In this document: piece by piece, positions 1 to 6,488 of the stretch | How positions within the stretch are numbered: position 1 is the first letter of the stretch | Layout: each line of letters begins with the position of its first letter | NCBI GenBank assembly: GCA_030641425.1 | Contig: DAOWHM010000039.1 | Span: 1 to 7,821, forward strand | DNA from: Candidatus Bathyarchaeota archaeon | Lineage (GTDB): Archaea; Thermoproteota; Bathyarchaeia; Bathyarchaeales; SOJC01 | Length of the DNA: 7,821 bases | Reading direction: 5' to 3' | Made by a program: the position numbers and the translations under genes | Notes under the pieces: model-generated | Database searches by the model: none | Told to the model about the DNA's origin: nothing | What the model saw: the letters and a program-made list of their open reading frames with translations, nothing else

Positions 1-2809
1 TCAATGTCAGCTCAATTGTCTTGTCAACACCTTTTTTACTCAGTTTAGCCTTTTCCAACTCTTCCCGTAGTTCATCAACAAGCATTACTGTAAGCTGATT
101 CTTCACATTACTTAGTTTCTCCTCGATGTATTTTCCAGAAACTTGTTTGCTTTTACCAATCATGATTGTGACTTGATCAATAAGTCTGCTTACATTAACA
201 GCTTTGCCATGGTCACTTTTTGCAGGGTCAACCCCGTCTTCACCATAACGGAATTGTACAATGTCGCCAACCGAATTGCGGACAGTTCCGTCATATTCGA
301 CGCGAAGGTGTTCAAGAGCATTAATTAGTCTTCTTTGCATGTAGCCACTTTGCTGAGTTCGTACTGCTGTGTCCACTAACCCTTCCCGACCGCCCATAGC
401 GTGGAAGAAGAACTCGACTGGATCTAGACCTGATTGGTATGAAGAATAAACGAAGCCCCTCGCTCTTGGAGAGGGATCACCTGGTTCAAAGTGAGGTAAG
501 GACCTTTGCACATAGCCTCTCATTATTCTTTTGCCTCTTACAGATTGCTGGCCAACAGAGGCGGTCATTTGACCTATGTTAAGACTGGACCCTCGAGCTC
601 CTGTCCGTGTCATAATTATCCCTGCGTTTTCCAGCGTAAAATCTTCATCAGCTATCCTTCCTGCATCATCTCTTGCCATCGCAAGTTCATTCATTACGTA
701 TATTTCGAAGGAGTCTAGGAGTGACTGTCCAGGGAGCCTTTGAAGTGTTCCTTTCTTGAAGGCTGCGATGAGTTTTTGAACACTTTTCTCACGTTTCTCC
801 AGAGTCTGAGAGATCCTTTTTTGGGCTTTTGGTGAGAGTTCCAGTTCATCAAATGAATAAGTGAAACCGCGAATGGACATGAAATGTTTAAGAAATTGAC
901 AGATTCTGTTTAAGAACTCTCGCCCTTGTTGGCTGCCATAATCCTTTATTATTCGATGCAATATGCTTTCAGATTGTTCTGCACCAATGGAACGTCGGTC
1001 GATTACTCCGGAACGAAGAACACCATTCTTGATAACTACGAAGGCGTCATGAGGGCATCTTTCCTTGAGACATTGAGAACAACTTTGACATATTGTGGCT
1101 TTCAATGAGTAGTTGAAGTCCTTTGGCAGGAACAGACTAAATATCTGTTTCCCTGACCACATAGGTTCAGGCTTCTTCTTCTCAGGTTCGGGCATAGGTC
1201 CTTCATATCTAGCTCCTGTCAATAATCTGCAGACTTGTTCTTTGGTCAGATATGTGGATTTCCTAGTGAGAAGATATGCTGATGTAATAAAGTCTCTAAT
1301 TGCGCCTATAATAGGTCCACCGAAACGTGGAGATAATATTTGGTCTTGAACCTGCATTAGCATTATGGCTTCTGTACGGGCTTCTTCGCTTTGAGGGACA
1401 TGAAGGTTCATTTCATCTCCATCGAAATCAGCGTTGTATGGGGGACAGACACAAAGGTGCAGACGAAATGTTTTGTACGGCAATACTTTGACATAGTGAG
1501 CCATAATTGACATGCGGTGGAGAGATGGTTGTCTGTTGAAGACTGCAATGTCACCGTCTCTGAGGTGTCTCTCTACGATGAATCCAGGTTCAATTGCCTC
1601 AGCAATTTTCTCCCGATCTACAACGAACTCAAGTCGTATTCGCTTTCTATCAGGTCTAAGAATGTATAACGCACCTGGATATTTATTCGGGCCATTCTTA
1701 ACACACTCCTGCATCTCTTCAAGGTTCCACTCAGTGACTTTTTCCGGAATGGAAAGTTTCTCTGCCACTTGAAGTGGAACCCCCACTTCGCTAATGTCTA
1801 AGTTGGGATCGGGAGAGATGACGGTTCTCGCGGAAAAGTCAACACGTTTTCCTGATAGATTGCTTCTGAAACGACCCTCTTTTCCTTTAAGGCGCTGAGA
1901 GAGAGTTTTCAGGGCTCTGCCTGAACGATGTCTCGCTGGAGGAATTCCAGAGGCTTCGTTGTTAAAGTAAGTAGTTACATGATACTGAAGCAGTTCAGAT
2001 AAGTCTTGTATGATTAGTGTAGGTGCACCAGCCTCCATGTTCTCCTTTAACCGTTGGTTGATTCGAATAATATCTACAAGTTTGTGGGTCAGGTCGTCTT
2101 CAGAGCGAATTCCGGATTCTAATGTTATTGAAGGCCTAACATAAACGGGGGGAACTGGGAGAACTTGAAGAACCGTCCACTCTGGTCTGGCAGTATCCGG
2201 GTTGAAGCCAAAGAGCTCGATGTCTTCATTAGGTATCCGTTCAAGCCTCTCGCGAACCATACTTGGGGTCAACTGATGGGAGCCTTCTTCAGGGGCTTCT
2301 TCTCGGAACCGTGTTGGCTTCTCAAAGACTACTTTGTATTGAGGTGTCCCGCAGTACGGACATGGTTTTTGCTTCGCGTCCTTCAGCACTTTCTTATAGA
2401 TTCTGCTGGGTACTTCACCAAGAAGGGTTTTTGACTGTTGGATTTGCTCTCTGATTATGGAGATTTGCTCCTCTGGCAGGGTTATACGTCCACAGTTTCT
2501 ACAGGTGGCGTGTAATAGATGGTGAATTACTTTTGTGAATGCAATGTGAATGGCAGGAACCGCCAATTCAATATGGCCAAAATGGCCAGGACAACGGATT
2601 GCTGTGTTTCCACAAGTTTTGCATCGTTGTCGTGGCTCTAGGGTGCCCAATCTGCCATCCATCAAGCCAGAAGTTATCGATGCTCCGTCTTCATCATATG
2701 TATCGGCAGTTTGGATCTCTGAGACTGAGAGCCTTCTCAACTCTTGAGGGGAAAACAAGCCGAATTTCAGCGTGTCTATTACTTTGTGAGTAACTTCTTC
2801 AAATGTCAT
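1..2809 (-). CDS. rpoA: DNA-directed RNA polymerase largest subunit (A', apparently continuing into A''), 3' end beyond window
   Basis: This encodes the largest, catalytic subunit of archaeal RNA polymerase (Rpb1/beta' homologue), which carries the active-site metal. The frame is open for 936 codons from ATG 2809 to the left edge. Visible motifs in order: a clamp zinc site C63, C66, C73, H76 (RCPGHFGH); a second site C103/C106 and C150/C153; the catalytic loop NADFDGDEMNLH with D461, D463, D465; a four-cysteine cluster C574, C577, C580, C585; the loop MTRTGARGSSLNIGQM near 734; and the bridge helix (FFFHAMGGREGL, from about 800). GEDGVDP at 856-862 marks the usual end region of split A'. Here the frame continues for over 70 codons and ends in helix-rich sequence (LREELEKAKLSKKGVDK, within 910-936) like the start of A''. 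I infer an unsplit gene, but the decisive A'' motifs lie outside the window. The start matches the family and follows a good ribosome binding site. No intein is present. Confidence 0.96.
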   Translation of the reverse strand, partial: MTFEEVTHKVIDTLKFGLFSPQELRRLSVSEIQTADTYDEDGASITSGLMDGRLGTLEPRQRCKTCGNTAIRCPGHFGHIELAVPAIHIAFTKVIHHLLHATCRNCGRITLPEEQISIIREQIQQSKTLLGEVPSRIYKKVLKDAKQKPCPYCGTPQYKVVFEKPTRFREEAPEEGSHQLTPSMVRERLERIPNEDIELFGFNPDTARPEWTVLQVLPVPPVYVRPSITLESGIRSEDDLTHKLVDIIRINQRLKENMEAGAPTLIIQDLSELLQYHVTTYFNNEASGIPPARHRSGRALKTLSQRLKGKEGRFRSNLSGKRVDFSARTVISPDPNLDISEVGVPLQVAEKLSIPEKVTEWNLEEMQECVKNGPNKYPGALYILRPDRKRIRLEFVVDREKIAEAIEPGFIVERHLRDGDIAVFNRQPSLHRMSIMAHYVKVLPYKTFRLHLCVCPPYNADFDGDEMNLHVPQSEEARTEAIMLMQVQDQILSPRFGGPIIGAIRDFITSAYLLTRKSTYLTKEQVCRLLTGARYEGPMPEPEKKKPEPMWSGKQIFSLFLPKDFNYSLKATICQSCSQCLKERCPHDAFVVIKNGVLRSGVIDRRSIGAEQSESILHRIIKDYGSQQGREFLNRICQFLKHFMSIRGFTYSFDELELSPKAQKRISQTLEKREKSVQKLIAAFKKGTLQRLPGQSLLDSFEIYVMNELAMARDDAGRIADEDFTLENAGIIMTRTGARGSSLNIGQMTASVGQQSVRGKRIMRGYVQRSLPHFEPGDPSPRARGFVYSSYQSGLDPVEFFFHAMGGREGLVDTAVRTQQSGYMQRRLINALEHLRVEYDGTVRNSVGDIVQFRYGEDGVDPAKSDHGKAVNVSRLIDQVTIMIGKSKQVSGKYIEEKLSNVKNQLTVMLVDELREELEKAKLSKKGVDKTIELTL

Positions 2810-2810
2810 T

Positions 2811-5800
2811 TTAAGCTCGCTCCTTCAGTTTCAAACGAGGTGCAACAGTTAGACTCATCAATTCTTGCAGCAGTAGCTTGAAAGCATAAGAAATGACAAC
2901 TGGAGAAATCTGTGCATCTTTTTCACACATGCGGCAAACATATGTACGTTGTTTTATGTCGTAGTACGCTATGTAACCACAATTTTCGCAGACATAGAGA
3001 ACATATTTGTCGGATTCTTCTAGAAGCCTGTCTCGCAAGAGATTCGTTGCGCCATGACCGATCAAGCAATCTCGTTCCATCTCGCCAAATCTCAACCCGC
3101 CACCTCTGGCTCTGCCTTCAGTTGGTTGCCGTGTTAACATCTGAACTTGCCCCCGCGCTCGAGCGTGGATCTTGTCAGCAATCATATGGTGGAGTTTCTG
3201 ATAGTAGACTGCTCCCACGAAAATGTCCCCGGTGAACTTGTCACCTGTTATTCCACTATAGAATACCTCTTTTCCTGTATGGCTAAAGCCCAGGTTGATT
3301 AGGGTCTGCTTTATTTTTTTGGATGTTTCGCCTACGAAAGGTGTTCCATCAGCAATTCTACCTCGGGCTGCAGCCATCTTTCCCGCCATAGATTCCAAGA
3401 ATTGTCCTATAGTCATTCTTGAAGGTATTGCATGGGGATTGATTACTATGTCGGGAACGATTCCGGTTTCAGTGAAAGGTAAGTCTTCTTGAGGTATGAT
3501 CATTCCAATGACACCTTTTTGCCCATGACGCGAAGCAAATTTGTCTCCGAGCTCAGGAATTCGTTGGTCACGCACTTTAACTTTGACTAGCTTGCTGCCT
3601 TCTTTGGATTCAGTGATAAAAACTGCATCAATTGTGCCGATTTCTGATTGCCTCATGTCGACGGAGGTGTCACGCATTGATGGTCCTTTGACATCGAATT
3701 CTTTATATTCTTCAAGGAATCGTGGAGGGCTTGTTCTTCCAATGAGTACATCTCCACCGATGGTTTTAGCTTCCAAGCTAATGATACCATCTGGCTCGAG
3801 TAAGCGAGAATATTGCTCACCTCTGAAACCTCTGATACCAGATTCCGGAATTGTGAATTTGTCCTTCAAGCCTCCTAAGTATTGACGGCATTCAGCCTCA
3901 TAAATTCGGTAAAATGTCGAACGACCCAAACCACGTTCTATTGACGCTTTATTAAAGATCAGGGCGTCTTCCATGTTATATCCCTCAAAAGATATAACAG
4001 CGACTATGTAGTTTTGTCCAGAAGGCCTCTGGTCATAACCCAATATTTCCATAGGCTTTGTTTTGACGAGGGGAACCTGAGGATGATGCAGAATATGGGA
4101 GCGGGAATCCACGCGATAAATGAAATTGGTTGCGTAAACGCTTAAAGCTTGCTTAGCCATCGCAGCTTCGTAGGAGTTTCGAGGGGATTGATTGTGTTCC
4201 GGGTACGATATCAAGGAGGCGCAGATGCCTAGAATTGTGTAGAGAGAGAGTTCTATATGTGTGTGATTTGGTTTTAGGTCCTCTAAGGTCAAGGCCACAT
4301 AAATATTCTCTTCTTCTTCTGCATCGATATATTCAATAATCGCGTTCCTTACAAGGTCTTCCCAAGACCATTCAGCAGAACGAATCCTATCTACATGTCG
4401 CGCTTGAAGCTTAGAAACTCCACTTTCGACAATTACGAGTGGTCGTCGTACACGTCCCTCATCGCAGTTAATGTAAATCTCTTCTCTTCCGGCTATGGTC
4501 TTTAAGTGGGCGACATTTATTTCCGAAGGGATCTCCCCTCTTCTCCGTTTGGTTCGCAACGCAGAAACCAACTCATTGGGATAAGGATGGTAGCCAGTTA
4601 TCGAACCGTTTATGAAGACTTTAGCACCAGAAAAGCGAAGCTCTTGATTAGCTTCTTGTGCTGGAAGGACTCCCAATTCATAAAGGGCATTCTTCGCAGT
4701 TTCAACATTTACAGCTACTGATATGCAAGCGGAAAGAGCGAGATTCTTCACGAGACCACAGTTTGACCCTTCTGGAGTCTCATTGGGACAGAGACGCCCC
4801 CAGTGTGTTGGATGCAAATCACGAGCTTCAAAATTTGGTTGACTGCGACTGAGAGGGGATTGTAACCTTCGGAGATGACTCAGAGTTGAAATGAGATTTG
4901 TTCTATCAAGAAGTTGTGTAATTCCGACTTTACCTCGACCCCAATTGCCAGTTGCCAAGGCATGTCTAAGACGATCCGAAACTATGCCTGAACGTACTGC
5001 AGCAGAAATTGTAATCATCTGTCGTTTGAACCCCATCCTCTCCAATTGGTATTTTATGTCTCTGCAGAGGTTTCGGAAGGCCACACGGAAGAGGTCTGCC
5101 AGCAGAGGCCCAGCTAGTTTCAGTCTTTTATTTTTAAAGTGATCTTTATCATCAGTTGAACGCCTCCTAAGTTTCAGATCTAGAACACGACAGGTCATCT
5201 CGCCGAGGAAAATGGATTTCTCTCCTCGGCTTTCAGGGGTTCGCCCAAGATGAGGAAGGAAGTTTCTATCCAATATGTTTCGGGCTCTTTGCACACGATA
5301 CTCTAATACTTGACCATGCGCGACTCTATTACCTATATACTCAAGAGCCTCATGGATGGTTTCAATCCCCACGGATTTTTCAAATGACAACTCAAGCAGG
5401 CTCTGTGCAGACTTATCCGGTGAGACTAATTCAGCGATGGCCTTGTCAGATTCCACTCCAAGAGCTCTCATCACGATTATAAAGGGAACCTCGGAGGGAA
5501 CACCGGGTATAGTGACGTAGATCACTCCATCGGATTTAAGGCGGAGTTCAATCCTAGCTCTAAAACCGACGGTTGTAGAGAATATTTTTGCTTGACAAAC
5601 AGGGTGTGCCCCTCTTGTGTCAATATCCACTAGTATTCGGTTTGGAGCCAAATCTTCGAGAGCAACAATTACACGTTCTGAGCCGTTTATGAGGAAGTAT
5701 CCCCCTGAATCGCTTGGGTCTTCACCATTTAGAATTAGCTCGTCTTTCGACAGTTGCGAGAGGATACACAGCTTTGACTTTAGCATAACTGGAATGTCAC

Positions 5801-6173
5801 CAATCAGGACAAGTTCAGTATCCATCTCCCTCCCGTCGATTATTGGCGTCATTTCAATTGCCATTGGCGCAACATAGGAAAGATTTCGAAATCTTGCTTC
5901 CATTGGGAAGATTTCGTGTTTCGTGCCATCCACTTCTGTTACGTATGGTCCACTTATTCGAGTCTGGGGGTCAATTATCCAAGCTTGACCGAGCTTTATT
6001 TTGTATGGATTTTCCGGGAGTTCTATGTTAATTTCTCCAATTTCATGAATTATTTCCTGCAGTCCACGATCGATGAATTCGTTGTAGGAGTCCAAATGTT
6101 GTCTGACTAGTCCTTTTTCTTTGAAGAAGGATTTTTGCAGGAGCAAAATTTCATCTTGAGTTATCTCTGACAT
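2811..6173 (-). CDS. rpoB: DNA-directed RNA polymerase subunit B (Rpo2), undivided
   Basis: This is the second-largest RNA polymerase subunit (Rpb2/beta homologue), forming the lobe, protrusion, hybrid-binding and wall domains. From ATG 6173 it has 1120 residues, the usual length of undivided archaeal RpoB; it is not split into B' and B''. Motifs in this numbering: fork region THWGRLCPNETPEG near 456-469; GYNMEDA at 731-737, whose acidic pair lies at the active centre; GDKFASRHGQKG at 876-887, with lysines that contact the hybrid; GEMERD at 1030-1035; and a C-terminal zinc site C1062, C1065, C1080, C1083. The frame is open further to TTG 6266, giving 31 more residues rich in Ser, Pro and Glu. 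I prefer ATG 6173 because MSEITQDE fits the normal N-terminus and GGAGG lies upstream. TTG 6179, 5 bases after GGAGG, is a close alternative. No intein, frameshift or split is seen. Confidence 0.97.
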   Translation of the reverse strand: MSEITQDEILLLQKSFFKEKGLVRQHLDSYNEFIDRGLQEIIHEIGEINIELPENPYKIKLGQAWIIDPQTRISGPYVTEVDGTKHEIFPMEARFRNLSYVAPMAIEMTPIIDGREMDTELVLIGDIPVMLKSKLCILSQLSKDELILNGEDPSDSGGYFLINGSERVIVALEDLAPNRILVDIDTRGAHPVCQAKIFSTTVGFRARIELRLKSDGVIYVTIPGVPSEVPFIIVMRALGVESDKAIAELVSPDKSAQSLLELSFEKSVGIETIHEALEYIGNRVAHGQVLEYRVQRARNILDRNFLPHLGRTPESRGEKSIFLGEMTCRVLDLKLRRRSTDDKDHFKNKRLKLAGPLLADLFRVAFRNLCRDIKYQLERMGFKRQMITISAAVRSGIVSDRLRHALATGNWGRGKVGITQLLDRTNLISTLSHLRRLQSPLSRSQPNFEARDLHPTHWGRLCPNETPEGSNCGLVKNLALSACISVAVNVETAKNALYELGVLPAQEANQELRFSGAKVFINGSITGYHPYPNELVSALRTKRRRGEIPSEINVAHLKTIAGREEIYINCDEGRVRRPLVIVESGVSKLQARHVDRIRSAEWSWEDLVRNAIIEYIDAEEEENIYVALTLEDLKPNHTHIELSLYTILGICASLISYPEHNQSPRNSYEAAMAKQALSVYATNFIYRVDSRSHILHHPQVPLVKTKPMEILGYDQRPSGQNYIVAVISFEGYNMEDALIFNKASIERGLGRSTFYRIYEAECRQYLGGLKDKFTIPESGIRGFRGEQYSRLLEPDGIISLEAKTIGGDVLIGRTSPPRFLEEYKEFDVKGPSMRDTSVDMRQSEIGTIDAVFITESKEGSKLVKVKVRDQRIPELGDKFASRHGQKGVIGMIIPQEDLPFTETGIVPDIVINPHAIPSRMTIGQFLESMAGKMAAARGRIADGTPFVGETSKKIKQTLINLGFSHTGKEVFYSGITGDKFTGDIFVGAVYYQKLHHMIADKIHARARGQVQMLTRQPTEGRARGGGLRFGEMERDCLIGHGATNLLRDRLLEESDKYVLYVCENCGYIAYYDIKQRTYVCRMCEKDAQISPVVISYAFKLLLQELMSLTVAPRLKLKERA
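2820..2825 (-). promoter_or_regulatory. Ribosome binding site of rpoA, inside the rpoB 3' end
   Basis: On the minus strand AAGGAG lies 10 bases before the rpoA ATG at 2809. It falls within the last codons of rpoB (Lys-Glu). The rpoB stop and the rpoA start read TAAAATG, one base apart. This supports the chosen rpoA start and suggests that translation of the two subunits is coupled, so no separate promoter is expected. Confidence 0.7.
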
Positions 6174-6184
6174 TTCCAACTTTG

Positions 6185-6189
6185 CCTCC
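6185..6189 (-). promoter_or_regulatory. Candidate ribosome binding site deciding the rpoB start
   Basis: GGAGG on the minus strand lies 11 bases before ATG 6173 and 5 bases before TTG 6179. The outermost start, TTG 6266, directly follows an in-frame TAG and a C-rich tract, with no Shine-Dalgarno sequence. This favours the short form of RpoB. The GGAGG spacing is slightly long for the ATG and ideal for the TTG, so these two cannot be separated by sequence alone. Confidence 0.5.
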
Positions 6190-6225
6190 GAAGGCTTAGT
6201 GTCTGAACTAGATTGATATGGAGGA

Positions 6226-6231
6226 TTTATG
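6226..6231 (-). promoter_or_regulatory. Alternative TATA-like element for rpoB
   Basis: ATAAAT on the minus strand, within CCCATAAATCC, lies about 55 bases before ATG 6173. Archaeal transcription normally starts about 25 bases after the TATA centre. That would place the RNA start near 6202 and give a leader of roughly 30 bases containing GGAGG. This fits the short form of RpoB. The match is short and AT-rich hexamers are common, so confidence is low. Confidence 0.25.
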
Positions 6232-6269
6232 GGATAGCTCTCTTCCAAACTAGGAGTTTCCTCCAACTA

Positions 6270-6280
6270 GGGGCGGGGGG
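6270..6280 (+). other. G-tract (G4-C-G6) between the rpoB promoter candidate and the open frame
   Basis: An uninterrupted run of four G, one C and six G sits directly outside the rpoB open frame, in otherwise AT-rich DNA. On the rpoB sense strand it is a C-tract just before TAG and TTG 6266. Two G-runs alone cannot form an intramolecular four-stranded structure, and no function is assigned. Confidence 0.4.
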
Positions 6281-6290
6281 TCAAACTCAA
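6281..6290 (-). repeat. 10-bp inverted repeat, rpoB-side arm
   Basis: Read on the minus strand this is TTGAGTTTGA. The same ten bases occur on the plus strand at 6478-6487, next to the guaA start. Both divergent genes therefore carry the same 10-mer in the sense direction, near where transcription or translation begins. Identity is exact over ten bases and does not extend. It could be a shared regulatory element or chance. Confidence 0.45.
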
Positions 6291-6300
6291 AAAGCAATTC

Positions 6301-6319
6301 CCGTATATTATTCTTACGG
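6301..6319. repeat. Palindrome CCGTA-N9-TACGG over the rpoB TATA candidate
   Basis: A perfect 5-bp inverted repeat with a 9-base AT-rich spacer encloses the best minus-strand TATA candidate (6304-6312). The symmetry and position resemble an operator for a dimeric regulator. The arms are short, and a stem this weak is not a terminator. Function is inferred from position only. Confidence 0.3.
6304..6312 (-). promoter_or_regulatory. Candidate TATA element for the rpoB-rpoA unit
   Basis: AATAATATA on the minus strand is the strongest TATA-like match upstream of rpoB. RNA would start near 6282. The leader would be about 16 bases to the outermost TTG 6266, or about 110 bases to ATG 6173. A weaker candidate further out is the GTTTATTA-like stretch near 6359-6366. 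The choice of promoter is tied to the unresolved rpoB start. Confidence 0.4.
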
Positions 6320-6442
6320 AGCTTTTTGGGGCTAACGCCATAGTGGCAAGTTTGGGTCTAATAAACTTTATCTTCTGATAACAGATGTTTCAAAAGACTT
6401 AAACTGCAAGATTTCTCAAGGAAACTTCTAGAACCGCAACAG

Positions 6443-6450
6443 TAAAATAA
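6443..6450 (+). promoter_or_regulatory. Candidate TATA element for guaA
   Basis: TAAAATAA lies about 40 bases before TTG 6489. RNA would start near 6470-6475, leaving a leader of only about 15-20 bases. An alternative is CTTAAAC at 6398-6404, preceded by an A-rich stretch that could serve as a BRE, with RNA starting near 6428. Neither is a perfect consensus. Confidence 0.3.
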
Positions 6451-6477
6451 TCAGGTAATTTTCACTATTGTAAGTAG

Positions 6478-6487
6478 TTGAGTTTGA
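6478..6487 (+). repeat. 10-bp inverted repeat, guaA-side arm
   Basis: TTGAGTTTGA ends one base before the proposed guaA start TTG at 6489. It is the exact reverse complement of 6281-6290 on the rpoB side. It contains no good Shine-Dalgarno match, so if functional it is more likely a regulator site or RNA-leader element than a ribosome binding site. Confidence 0.45.
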
Positions 6488-6488
6488 T

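Noticed and set aside
143..2793. Plus-strand open frames of 60-90 codons opposite rpoA
   Set aside because: They are antisense to a gene with clear conserved motifs, resemble no family I know, and have no consistent start signals.
1..2809. Possible intein in rpoA
   Set aside because: The NADFDGD region and other frequent insertion sites are uninterrupted, and motif spacing is normal.
2912..6110. Plus-strand open frames up to 114 codons opposite rpoB
   Set aside because: They are antisense shadows of rpoB; their composition mirrors its codons.
2811..6266. Possible intein or B'/B'' split in rpoB
   Set aside because: All conserved blocks follow in order in one frame with normal spacing, and total length matches undivided archaeal RpoB.
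6332..6350. GCCA-TAG-TGGC hairpin in the intergenic region as a terminator or operator
   Set aside because: The stem is only four base pairs, has no T-run after it, and no gene ends nearby.
6373..6384. TCTG-ATAA-CAGA inverted repeat between the genes
   Set aside because: Four-base arms are expected by chance in a region this size.
6385..6402. Tiny plus-strand frame ATG TTT CAA AAG ACT TAA as a leader peptide for guaA
   Set aside because: Five codons, no ribosome binding site and no attenuator-like structure after it; likely chance.
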